NCBI GenBank assembly: GCA_007134805.1
Contig: SLKB01000387.1
Coordinates: 1 to 8,643 of the forward strand
DNA from: Paracoccaceae bacterium
Lineage (GTDB): Bacteria > Pseudomonadota > Alphaproteobacteria > Rhodobacterales > Rhodobacteraceae
Length of the DNA stretch: 8,643 nucleotides
Reading direction: 5' to 3'
The translations under genes and the position numbers were made by a program. Numbering within the stretch: the stretch's first letter is position 1; every line of letters starts with the position of its first letter. Below the pieces are notes generated by a model. That model made no database searches, had not been told where the DNA came from, and saw only the letters and a list, made by a program, of their open reading frames with translations. Below are positions 1 through 5,443 of the stretch, piece after piece.

Positions 1-1
1 A

Positions 2-562
2 TCCGGCGTGCTGCGCGGTCATCGCGAGCGGGTGCCGCCGCAAGCCTATCTTCGCGACACTTCGCGCACCAAGCCCAATCGCGCGATCCGGGATCTGACG
101 GCGCAGGCGCTCGACGGGATGGAGGGCGCGAGCGCGCTCGACCGGGCGCATGCGCTGGCGGCGGCCGTTGCGGATGCGCTTCCCTATCGCCCGGGCGCGA
201 CGCACGCGCACACCACCGCTGCCGAAGCGATGATCGAGGGGGCGGGCGTGTGCCAGGATCATACGCAGGTCCTGATTTCGGCAGCACATCTGGCGCATAT
301 GCCGGCGCGCTATGTCTCTGGTTATCTCAACGCCTCTGAGGAGACTGGTCTGCATGAAGCCAGCCATGCATGGGCCGAGATCTTTGTCGACGGGCTCGGT
401 TGGGTCGGATTCGACGCATCCAACAAGTCCTGCCCCAATGACCAGTACATCCGCCTCGGCTCGGGCCTCGATTCGCAGGACGCCGCGCCCATCCGCGGGC
501 TTGTCCTGGGCGGCGCCGAAGAACATCTTGACGTAACAGTCACCATTGATGCGCAACAATAA
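2..562 (+). CDS. Transglutaminase-like cysteine peptidase, 3' part (5' end outside window)
   Basis: This is the C-terminal part of a bacterial transglutaminase-like protein (papain-like fold, COG1305 type). The frame is open from base 2, so the true start lies upstream; an in-frame GTG at 8 is unlikely to be the start. Counting from that GTG, the catalytic triad is visible: Cys82 in GVCQDHTQ, His120 in SHAW and Asp136 in GFDASN. The segment VPPQAYLRDT near the left edge looks like the end of the family's N-terminal beta domain, so roughly 80-100 residues are probably missing. No signal peptide can be judged. The gene runs in the same direction as the Anbu protease 60 bases downstream. In many proteobacteria COG1305 proteins of this kind are encoded with Anbu, a circularly permuted ATP-grasp protein and an alpha-E protein. 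The substrate is unknown, and hydrolysis of peptide or isopeptide bonds is as likely as crosslinking. Fold assignment is firm and function is open. Confidence 0.9.
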   Translation, partial: SGVLRGHRERVPPQAYLRDTSRTKPNRAIRDLTAQALDGMEGASALDRAHALAAAVADALPYRPGATHAHTTAAEAMIEGAGVCQDHTQVLISAAHLAHMPARYVSGYLNASEETGLHEASHAWAEIFVDGLGWVGFDASNKSCPNDQYIRLGSGLDSQDAAPIRGLVLGGAEEHLDVTVTIDAQQ

Positions 563-622
563 CGCCCAATGATACACGGTGCCGGGCAAGATGCGCCGCT
601 CTCTGGTCAGTGGGAGAAGGAA

Positions 623-1345
623 ATGACCTATTGCGTGGGGCTGTTGCTGAAGGTGGGGCTCGTGCTCTTGTCGGACACGCGTACGAATGCCGGGCTCGAC
701 AATATCTCGACCTATCGGAAGATGTTCACCTTCGAGGATCCGGGCGAGAGGGTCATCGCGATGATGACCGCCGGCAATCTGTCCGTCACCCAGAAGACGC
801 TCGCGCTTCTGTCCGAGGCGATCGACGACCCGGATGCCACGCATGAGACCTCGATCATGAAGGCCGAAAGCCTGCTCGATGTGGCGACCATCACCGGCGA
901 GATGCTGTCCCGTGTGAGTGCCGAGACCAAGGCGCGGATGGACCGCGCGAGCCAGGCGGCGAACGCCTCGATGATCGTGGCGGGCCAGCGCCGCGGGGGA
1001 AAGATGCGGCTCTTCCTCGTCTATACCGAGGGCAATTTTATCGAGGCGACTGAGGACACGCCCTATCTGCAGATCGGCGAGCACAAATATGGCAAGCCGA
1101 TCCTCGACCGGGTTATCAGCGCCGACACGCCGCTTGGGGATGCGCGTAAGGCCGTGCTCCTGTCCATGGATTCGACCCTGCGGTCAAACCTGAGTGTGGG
1201 CATGCCGCTCGATATGGTGGTGATCGAGACCGACGCGCTCCGCATCAGCGAGCAACGCCGGATCGAGGCCAATGACGAGGATTTTGCCCGGATGAGTACG
1301 GCCTGGTCGCGCGCGCTGCGCGATGCCTTCACGCAGATCGACTGA
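623..1345 (+). CDS. Anbu-type proteasome-like threonine protease
   Basis: A 240-residue member of the Anbu family (ancestral beta subunit, COG3484), an Ntn-hydrolase related to the 20S proteasome beta subunit and HslV. I chose ATG 623 because MTYCVG leaves Thr as the new N-terminus after Met removal and because purine-rich GGGAGAAGG lies just upstream; an ATG at 569 in the same frame would bury the Thr. Numbering from that Thr, Asp17 (SDTRTNAG) and Lys32 (YRKMF) match the proteasomal Asp17/Lys33 pair, with the Lys one place earlier. Other family signatures are GNLSVTQ, EGNFIEA, the LQIGEHKYGKPILDR block and DSTLRSNLSVG. It is cytoplasmic, with no signal or membrane segment. Purified Anbu proteins form open-ended multi-subunit assemblies; the physiological substrate and partner ATPase are not settled. 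It follows the transglutaminase-like gene with 60 bases between and is probably co-transcribed with it. Its stop abuts the stop of the opposing ArsR gene. Confidence 0.93.
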   Translation: MTYCVGLLLKVGLVLLSDTRTNAGLDNISTYRKMFTFEDPGERVIAMMTAGNLSVTQKTLALLSEAIDDPDATHETSIMKAESLLDVATITGEMLSRVSAETKARMDRASQAANASMIVAGQRRGGKMRLFLVYTEGNFIEATEDTPYLQIGEHKYGKPILDRVISADTPLGDARKAVLLSMDSTLRSNLSVGMPLDMVVIETDALRISEQRRIEANDEDFARMSTAWSRALRDAFTQID

Positions 1346-1756
1346 TCACGCAGCCGGGCCGGGCGGGGGAGGCTCCAGTTCCTGGGTCAGGAAGCGCTCG
1401 AACGCATCGAGATGGACGGCCTCGAAGTGACCGAATGTCTGCATCCAGATGCTCGCGTCGCGCAACGCGTCGGGTTCGAGCTTGCACCATTTGACCCGCC
1501 CGCGTTTTTCCTGGCTGATCAGCCCAGCCGAGGCGAGGATCCCCAGATGCTTGGAGATCGCCGCCAGCGACATTTCGAAAGGTGCCGCGACATCGGTCAC
1601 GGCCATGTCGTCCTCCAGCAGCAACGCGAGGATCGCGCGCCGGGTCGGATCGGCGAGGGCCATGAAGACCAGATCAAGGCGCGCGGTTTCAACGGTCTGC
1701 ATGGGGATGCTCTGACCCGGCACTCCCAAAAAGTCAACCAGACGGTTGAATATCAC
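1346..1756 (-). CDS. ArsR/SmtB-family winged-helix transcriptional regulator
   Basis: A 136-residue winged-helix repressor. The DNA-binding domain starts at FMALADPTRRAILALL and continues through the recognition helix around MSLAAISKHLGILASAGLI and the wing RGRVKWCKL. I see no ELCVCDL-type metal site and no paired Cys typical of arsenic or zinc sensors, so the ligand is unknown; the ALADPTRR subgroup often pairs with SRPBCC or other enzymes, but none is next to it here. The start is a choice. GTG 1756 has AGGAGG four bases upstream and is preferred; TTG 1759 lies one base from that site, and ATG 1702 begins just before the conserved domain but lacks a ribosome binding site. The 18 residues between GTG and ATG use several rare codons. 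It is convergent with the Anbu gene with no spacer and divergent from atpI across 162 bases that probably hold its own operator. Confidence 0.9.
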   Translation of the reverse strand: MIFNRLVDFLGVPGQSIPMQTVETARLDLVFMALADPTRRAILALLLEDDMAVTDVAAPFEMSLAAISKHLGILASAGLISQEKRGRVKWCKLEPDALRDASIWMQTFGHFEAVHLDAFERFLTQELEPPPPGPAA

Positions 1757-1794
1757 CAAGCCTCCTGGCTGATGGCGGGGATGCGACGGCCCAA

Positions 1795-1850
1795 GCGCTG
1801 ATTGGTATTTGTATATTTAAAACAGTTACTTGGGAAGATCTTCACCAATC
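1795..1850. promoter_or_regulatory. Inverted repeats between arsR and atpI (candidate operators)
   Basis: The divergent control region holds GATTGGT at 1800-1806 and its exact reverse complement ACCAATC at 1844-1850, 37 bases apart. Directly beside the second copy is a perfect 10-base palindrome, GAAGATCTTC, at 1834-1843. The segment between is AT-rich (about 1807-1830), unlike the surrounding coding DNA. The 13-base word GCGCTGATTGGTA at 1795-1807 recurs exactly at 5350-5362 in front of the FadR-type gene. The palindrome could serve the ArsR protein and the ATTGGT half-sites a GntR/FadR-type protein. Both assignments are inference. I found no convincing -35/-10 pair for arsR itself, only TATACA on the minus strand at 1810-1815. 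Confidence 0.4.
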
Positions 1851-1860
1851 CGTTCTGCAC

Positions 1861-1889
1861 TTGACTCTCGACAATGCCGCGCCTAGCTT
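1861..1889 (+). promoter_or_regulatory. Sigma70-type promoter of the atp (F0) operon
   Basis: TTGACT at 1861-1866, preceded by C to give the CTTGAC form favoured in alphaproteobacteria, is followed after exactly 17 bases by TAGCTT at 1884-1889. Transcription would start near 1896, giving a leader of about 23 bases with the GGAGGT ribosome binding site at 1905-1910. Position and spacing fit a housekeeping promoter for the five-gene operon. It has not been tested. Confidence 0.6.
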
Positions 1890-1918
1890 GCGCGCAACTT
1901 AGCCGGAGGTGGCACACC

Positions 1919-2272
1919 GTGGCAGAGCGGGACGAGACAGAGCGCCTGGACGCGCTCGCAGCCCGGATCGCGAAAGCCAAAGCCGCGCTGGACCCGCCAA
2001 AACCCGCACCGGACCATCACACGATGGCGCAGGTGGGGTGGCGCATGGTGGTTGAACTGGTAGCTGGCCTCGGTGTGGGCGCGGCGATTGGATACGGGCT
2101 CGATGTCCTGATGGGAACCGGCCCGCTGATGTTGGTGACGCTGACCCTTCTGGGCTTTGCAGCCGGGGTCAAGGCGATGTTGCGGTCCGCGCAGGAATTG
2201 CGGGCCCCGGACGAAGACAACGCGGCCCCGGACAAACCGGGTGTGGAGCGAGAGGACAGACCCAGTGGCTGA
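1919..2272 (+). CDS. atpI: ATP synthase accessory membrane protein AtpI (AtpZ/AtpI family)
   Basis: A 117-residue, two-helix membrane protein of the AtpI/AtpZ type that opens the F0 operon. GTG 1919 is the start because GGAGGT lies eight bases upstream; an in-frame ATG at 1874 would add 15 residues, would overlap the promoter and has no ribosome binding site. Residues 1-38 are charged and cytoplasmic. Helix 1 is about 42-62 ([20 protein letters not shown], with Glu46 and Asp62) and helix 2 about 67-87 ([20 protein letters not shown]). The C-terminal 25 residues are acidic and hydrophilic. AtpI proteins are reported to help c-ring assembly, and AtpZ/AtpI have also been linked to Mg2+ or Ca2+ handling; they are not part of the finished enzyme. 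The gene overlaps atpB by eight bases, which implies translational coupling. Confidence 0.9.
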   Translation: MAERDETERLDALAARIAKAKAALDPPKPAPDHHTMAQVGWRMVVELVAGLGVGAAIGYGLDVLMGTGPLMLVTLTLLGFAAGVKAMLRSAQELRAPDEDNAAPDKPGVEREDRPSG

Positions 2273-3008
2273 TGGAAATGCAAGTTTCGATATTCGCCCG
2301 ATGGACCAGTTCGAGGTCAAGGCCCTGTTCGGGGGGGATGTCAGCTGGTACACCCCGACAAATGTCACGCTCTGGATGGCGTTGACCGTTGTCGCCGCAT
2401 CGGCGCTGATGATCTTCGGTGCACGCGGGCGCGCAATCATCCCGACGCGCGCCCAATCGGCGGCCGAAATGACGTACGGGTTTGTCTACAAGATGGTCGA
2501 GGATGTGGCGGGCCATGACGCGGTGCGCTTTTTTCCGCATGTCTTCACGGTCTTCATGTTCGTTCTGTTTGCGAACCTCCTCGGGCTTATTCCCTTCGCT
2601 TTCACGACCACATCGCATATCGCAGTGACTGCCGTGCTTGCACTGACCGTCTTCCTGTCAGTGACGGCGCTGGGCTTCATCCTGAACGGGCCGAAATTCC
2701 TCGGCCTCTTCTGGGTCAGTTCGGCCCCGCTGGCTTTGCGCCCCGCACTCGCAGTGATCGAGTTGATCTCATATTTCGCGCGTCCCGTCAGCCACTCCAT
2801 ACGTCTGGCAGGCGCGATGATGGCGGGCCATGCCGTGGCGAAGGTTTTCGCAGGCTTCGCAAGCGCGCTTGGTGCAGCCTTCTTCGTACCTGTGCTCGCT
2901 GTGACCGCGCTCTATGCGCTCGAACTGCTTGTAGCCGTGATCCAGGCCTATGTGTTCACCATTCTGACCTGCGTCTACCTGCGTGATGCCTTGCATCCGT
3001 CGCACTGA
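2265..3008 (+). CDS. atpB: ATP synthase F0 subunit a (proton half-channels)
   Basis: A 247-residue integral membrane protein that provides the two proton half-channels against the c-ring. The start is GTG 2265, eight bases inside atpI, with AGAGGA upstream and the expected N-terminus leading to [12 protein letters not shown]. Family landmarks are [17 protein letters not shown] (about 102-118), [14 protein letters not shown] (168-181) and [14 protein letters not shown] (226-239). The essential stator arginine is Arg180 (E. coli aArg210); Glu220 and Gln227 sit where access-channel residues are expected. One oddity: the motif after Arg180 reads [10 protein letters not shown], with Ala184 where most a-subunits have Asn (RLFGN or RLFAN; E. 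coli aAsn214). The rest of the protein is intact and of normal length (family about 250), so it is very likely functional. Confidence 0.95.
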   Translation: MADGNASFDIRPMDQFEVKALFGGDVSWYTPTNVTLWMALTVVAASALMIFGARGRAIIPTRAQSAAEMTYGFVYKMVEDVAGHDAVRFFPHVFTVFMFVLFANLLGLIPFAFTTTSHIAVTAVLALTVFLSVTALGFILNGPKFLGLFWVSSAPLALRPALAVIELISYFARPVSHSIRLAGAMMAGHAVAKVFAGFASALGAAFFVPVLAVTALYALELLVAVIQAYVFTILTCVYLRDALHPSH

Positions 3009-3071
3009 CGGCGGGCCAGCGCACAGGTCAGAGACAAATCCAGCCAATTCCAAAACTCAAGGAGAGACGAC

Positions 3072-3308
3072 ATGGAAGGCGATATCGCAGAAATGGGAAA
3101 ATTCATCGGTGTCGGTCTGACCGCCATCGGCATGGGCGGCGCGGCAATGGGTGTGGGCAATATCGCCGGCAACTACCTGTCGGGTGCGCTGCGCAACCCC
3201 TCGGCGGCGCCAGGGCAACAGGCCATGCTCTTCGTCGGGATCGCCTTCGCCGAAGCGCTCGGCATCTTCTCGTTCCTCGTTGCACTTCTGTTGATGTTCG
3301 CCGTCTGA
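3072..3308 (+). CDS. atpE: ATP synthase F0 subunit c (proteolipid of the rotor ring)
   Basis: A 78-residue helical hairpin that oligomerises into the proton-driven rotor ring. Start ATG 3072 has AAGGAG seven bases upstream, the best ribosome binding site in the operon, as expected for the most abundant subunit. Helix 1 (about 10-38) carries the Gly/Ala-rich packing stretch [10 protein letters not shown]. The polar loop has Arg41-Asn42-Pro43, which contacts the central stalk. Helix 2 carries the proton-binding Glu61 in GIAFAEALG. No Na+-site polar residues (Gln at the helix 1 position, Ser/Thr after the Glu) stand out, so proton coupling is inferred. The C-terminus [14 protein letters not shown] is typical of Rhodobacteraceae. 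It lies 63 bases after atpB and is followed by a strong hairpin before atpF'. Confidence 0.97.
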   Translation: MEGDIAEMGKFIGVGLTAIGMGGAAMGVGNIAGNYLSGALRNPSAAPGQQAMLFVGIAFAEALGIFSFLVALLLMFAV

Positions 3309-3333
3309 TCGCGCACGAACGGTGGGATGGAAT

Positions 3334-3355
3334 GAGAGGGCCGGCAGGCCCTCTC
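3334..3355 (+). other. RNA hairpin between atpE and atpF' (probable mRNA processing or stability element)
   Basis: GAGAGGGCC at 3334-3342 pairs perfectly with GGCCCTCTC at 3347-3355 across a four-base loop (GGCA), a GC-rich 9-bp stem. No T-run follows, so it is not a standard intrinsic terminator, and the downstream genes must still be transcribed. It sits just after the c-subunit gene, whose product is needed in about ten or more copies. A hairpin here could shield the upstream atpE message from 3' exonucleases or attenuate the downstream genes. The role is inferred. Confidence 0.6.
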
Positions 3356-3381
3356 CGCCATAACAGGGCGATGGGGACAGC

Positions 3382-3903
3382 ATGGAAGAGATAGAAGCCT
3401 CGGGCACTGGCATGCCCCAACTCGATATCACAACGTTCTCGAACCAGATCTTCTGGCTCGTCGTGACGCTCGTGGTGTTGTTTTACATCATGTCGCGGGT
3501 CGCCTTGCCGCGTGTTGCTGCCGTGCTCGCGGATCGGCGCGGCACGATCACCAGCGACATCGCCGCGGCCGAGGATTACAAGCTGCGGGCGCAAGAGGCC
3601 GAGGCCGCCTATAACAAGGCGCTCGCCGATGCGCGTGTCGAGGCTCAGTCGATCATCGACGCCGCCAAGGCCGAGATGCAGGAAGAACTCGATCAGCAGA
3701 TCGCGAAAGCCAATGCCGAGATCGCCGCGAAATCTTCCGAATCCGAGCGCCGGATCCGAGAGATCCGGGACAGCGCGATGGAGATGGTGACGCAGGTGTC
3801 GAAGGACGCGACAGGCGACATCGTCGAAGCCTTTGGTGTGCCCGCAGAGGCCTCGCGCATTGACGAGGCCGTCTCGGCGCGGCTGAAAGGGGGCGCGGCA
3901 TGA
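3382..3903 (+). CDS. atpF': ATP synthase F0 subunit b' (peripheral stalk)
   Basis: A 173-residue b-type stator subunit. A short N-terminal segment is followed by one membrane helix at about 22-42 (IFWLVVTLVVLFYIMSRVAL) and then a long, Ala/Glu/Lys/Arg-rich coiled coil at about 50-155. Phototrophic and Rhodobacterales-type ATP synthases have a b/b' heterodimer instead of the b2 homodimer of E. coli. I call this one b' because it lies first and has the MPQLDITTFSNQIFWL N-terminus typical of b', without a leader. The start ATG 3382 has GGGGA about five bases upstream, a modest site. It overlaps atpF by four bases (ATGA), which indicates coupled translation and suits equal amounts of the two subunits. 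This gene is also annotated atpG, atpX or atpF2 in related genomes. Confidence 0.93.
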   Translation: MEEIEASGTGMPQLDITTFSNQIFWLVVTLVVLFYIMSRVALPRVAAVLADRRGTITSDIAAAEDYKLRAQEAEAAYNKALADARVEAQSIIDAAKAEMQEELDQQIAKANAEIAAKSSESERRIREIRDSAMEMVTQVSKDATGDIVEAFGVPAEASRIDEAVSARLKGGAA

Positions 3904-4457
3904 TCCGGTTAGCATCTGTGGCGATGCTCGTTGCAACGCCCGCGATGGCGGCGGGCGACTATCCCTTCTTCTCGTTGCGCAATACTGATCTGATCGTGTT
4001 GATGGCCTTCGTGATCTTCGTTGGCATCCTTGTGTATTTCAAGGTTCCCGACAAGGTCACGGGGTTTCTCGATTCGCGCGCGGACACGATCCGGGCCGAA
4101 CTCGACGAGGCACGCCGCCTGCGCGAAGAAGCGCTCGAATTGCATGCATCGTTCGAACGCAAGCAGGCCGAGGTCAAGGACGAGGCCGCCCGCATTGTCG
4201 AGAAGGCCAAGGCCGAGGCAACCTATGTCGCCGAGCAGGCCAAGGCCGACATCAATGCCTCGATCGCGCGCCGCCTGAAGGCCGCGGAGGAGCAGATCGC
4301 CTCGGCGGAAGCCGCCGCGATCCGCGATGTGCGCAACAAGGCCGTGGCCGTGGCCATTGCCGCCGCAGGCGATGTGATCGCAGCGCAGATGGACGCAGCT
4401 CGGCGTGACGCTCTGATTAGCAAGAGCATCTCGGCTGCCCGGGACCGTCTGCACTGA
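3900..4457 (+). CDS. atpF: ATP synthase F0 subunit b (peripheral stalk) with signal-like N-terminus
   Basis: A 185-residue b subunit and partner of b'. The N-terminus MIRLASVAMLVATPAMA looks like a cleavable Sec signal with an AXA site after residue 17. A short segment AGDYPFFSLRNTD follows, then the membrane helix at about 29-48 (LIVLMAFVIFVGILVYFKV), then a charged coiled coil from about 55 to 165 ending in a delta-binding region. Related Rhodobacteraceae b subunits also begin this way in my recollection. If cleaved, the mature N-terminus would be periplasmic, as in E. coli b. The start overlaps the atpF' stop (ATGA). The gene is last in the operon, and a perfect terminator begins 26 bases after its stop. 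Confidence 0.94.
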   Translation: MIRLASVAMLVATPAMAAGDYPFFSLRNTDLIVLMAFVIFVGILVYFKVPDKVTGFLDSRADTIRAELDEARRLREEALELHASFERKQAEVKDEAARIVEKAKAEATYVAEQAKADINASIARRLKAAEEQIASAEAAAIRDVRNKAVAVAIAAAGDVIAAQMDAARRDALISKSISAARDRLH

Positions 4458-4482
4458 CGCGACATCGGATCATGATAAACTG

Positions 4483-4515
4483 ACGCTCCGGCTTTCTGCC
4501 GGAGCGTTCTTTTTT
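4483..4515 (+). terminator. Intrinsic terminator of the atp operon
   Basis: ACGCTCCGGC at 4483-4492 pairs perfectly with GCCGGAGCGT at 4498-4507 around a five-base loop (TTTCT), followed by TCTTTTTT at 4508-4515. This is a standard Rho-independent terminator 26 bases after atpF. On the minus strand the same stem is followed by a weak CAGTTTATC tract, so it may also stop some transcription from the convergent FadR-type gene, whose stop is at 4533. Confidence 0.92.
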
Positions 4516-4532
4516 GCTGGGGGAGCTGTGCC

Positions 4533-5300
4533 TCAGATGCCTTGCGCGTGTTCGAAACGCAGGCGCGCAATTTCCTCATTCCTGTCGCTGCGCTTCTTGT
4601 CGCTCATGATGCGCTCTACAAAATCCAGATGCGCCTCGGCGGCGAGGCGCGCCGCCTGCGCGTCGCGCCGTTGCAGCGCCTCGTTGATCGCTGCATGCTG
4701 CTGCAACAGATCTTCGCGCGAGGCGTTCTGGCAGAAGATCATCTGACGGTTATAGAAGACCCCCTGATGCAGCAGGTTGAACATCGCGCGCATGATGTGC
4801 AGCATAATGATATTGTGCGACGCTTCCACGATCGACAGGTGAAATTCGGCGTCGAGCCGCGCCTCTTCATCCGGGTTTGGCCTGGAATGGGCCGCGGTCA
4901 TCTTGCGGTAGATCGTGTCGATGACCTTCAGGTCCGTGTCCGATCCATAGCGCGCCGCGCGCTCGGCCGCCATCGCCTCGAGGTCCCGGCGGAAGCTGAT
5001 ATAGTCGAAGAGTGCTTCATCATGGCCCGCAAACAGGTGCACGAGCGACTCCGAGAAGGCCGAATCCAGCAATTCGGCCACATAGATGCCCGCACCAGCC
5101 CGTGCGGTCAGCAAGCCGCGGCTTTGAAGATCGGCGACTGCTTCGCGCAGCGATGGCCGTGAGACACCCAGTTTTTCGGCAAGCTCACGTTCCGACGGCA
5201 AGCGCTCACCAGGACGCAGGATCCCCCGGAGCAGCAGCAGCTCGATTTGTTTCACCACGCTGTGGGACAGTTTTTCGGGCTGGATGCGCTGAAAGGGCAT
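4533..5300 (-). CDS. FadR-subfamily GntR transcriptional regulator (FCD domain)
   Basis: A 255-residue regulator. Residues about 9-75 form the GntR winged helix (SVVKQIELLLLRGILRPGERLPSERELAEKLGVSRPSLREAV, then the wing RAGAGIYVAE). Residues about 95-230 form an all-helical FCD ligand domain. Asp150, His154, His202 and His224 occupy the positions of the usual metal-binding Asp/His set, so an organic acid held by a metal ion is the likely effector; PdhR, LldR and GlcC are relatives, but which acid cannot be told. The C-terminal 25 residues are charged. ATG 5300 begins MPFQRIQPEKL; the upstream AGGAT is a weak ribosome binding site. The gene faces the atp operon terminator and follows the ompA-like gene and its terminator, with its own apparent promoter inside a cluster of inverted repeats (5343-5393). 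Autoregulation is likely. I do not assign a specific name. Confidence 0.9.
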   Translation of the reverse strand: MPFQRIQPEKLSHSVVKQIELLLLRGILRPGERLPSERELAEKLGVSRPSLREAVADLQSRGLLTARAGAGIYVAELLDSAFSESLVHLFAGHDEALFDYISFRRDLEAMAAERAARYGSDTDLKVIDTIYRKMTAAHSRPNPDEEARLDAEFHLSIVEASHNIIMLHIMRAMFNLLHQGVFYNRQMIFCQNASREDLLQQHAAINEALQRRDAQAARLAAEAHLDFVERIMSDKKRSDRNEEIARLRFEHAQGI

Positions 5301-5342
5301 TGCGGGATCCTGTCATTCCTTCAGTGCCCTGCCAGTCGACAA

Positions 5343-5380
5343 CAATCAGGCGCTGATTGGTAAAAAGATATGACCAATCA
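5343..5380. promoter_or_regulatory. Inverted-repeat cluster, candidate operator of the FadR-type gene
   Basis: Three copies of one half-site alternate in orientation: CAATCAG at 5343-5349, CTGATTGGT at 5353-5361 and ACCAATCA at 5373-5380. The first two form a 17-bp palindrome with a GCG centre. The second and third form a perfect 8-bp inverted repeat (TGATTGGT/ACCAATCA) with an 11-base AT-rich spacer that contains the candidate -10. ATTGGT/ACCAAT are the half-sites known for PdhR, though PdhR sites have a three-base spacer. A repressor bound here would cover the promoter of the adjacent regulator gene. Confidence 0.55.
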
Positions 5381-5393
5381 AACATCGGCGCAA
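5365..5393 (-). promoter_or_regulatory. Putative promoter of the FadR-type regulator gene
   Basis: On the minus strand, TTGCGC (5393-5388) is followed after 17 bases by TATCTT (5370-5365). The -35 is a weak match and the -10 a fair one. The start would be near 5358 with a leader of about 57 bases. The -10 lies between the two arms of the TGATTGGT/ACCAATCA repeat, which supports the placement. Confidence 0.4.
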
Positions 5394-5395
5394 CG

Positions 5396-5422
5396 AAAAA
5401 GGGCCAGATTGCTCTGGCCTTT
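5396..5422 (-). terminator. Intrinsic terminator after the OmpA-family lipoprotein gene
   Basis: Read on the minus strand, AAAGGCCAGA (5422-5413) and TCTGGCCCTT (5408-5399) form a 10-bp stem with one G-U pair and a GCAA tetraloop, followed directly by a run of five T (5400-5396, overlapping the foot of the stem). It lies 21 bases after the lipoprotein stop and separates that transcript from the downstream regulator gene. Confidence 0.85.
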
Positions 5423-5443
5423 CTCCTTTGGCTTCAAGTTGCT

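Noticed and set aside
569..622. Longer N-terminus for the Anbu gene from ATG 569
   Set aside because: It would place 18 residues before the catalytic Thr; ATG 623 has a purine-rich site and gives Met-Thr as the family requires.
1874..1918. Longer atpI from ATG 1874
   Set aside because: It overlaps the proposed -10 and has no ribosome binding site; GTG 1919 has GGAGGT eight bases upstream.
2157..2264. Longer atpB reading into atpI
   Set aside because: The upstream in-frame part is a shadow of atpI, rich in Arg and Pro; GTG 2265 gives the family N-terminus.
3003..3035. CTGAC/GTCAG inverted repeat in the atpB-atpE gap
   Set aside because: Only five pairs with a long spacer and no T-run; expected by chance.
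3103..3936. Long minus-strand open frame of 277 codons across atpE, atpF' and the start of atpF
   Set aside because: Antisense to three certain genes, Arg/His/Pro-rich and without recognisable domains; typical GC-rich shadow.
4542..5162. Plus-strand open frame of 206 codons opposite the FadR-type gene
   Set aside because: Antisense to a clear GntR/FCD gene; no domain and no ribosome binding site.
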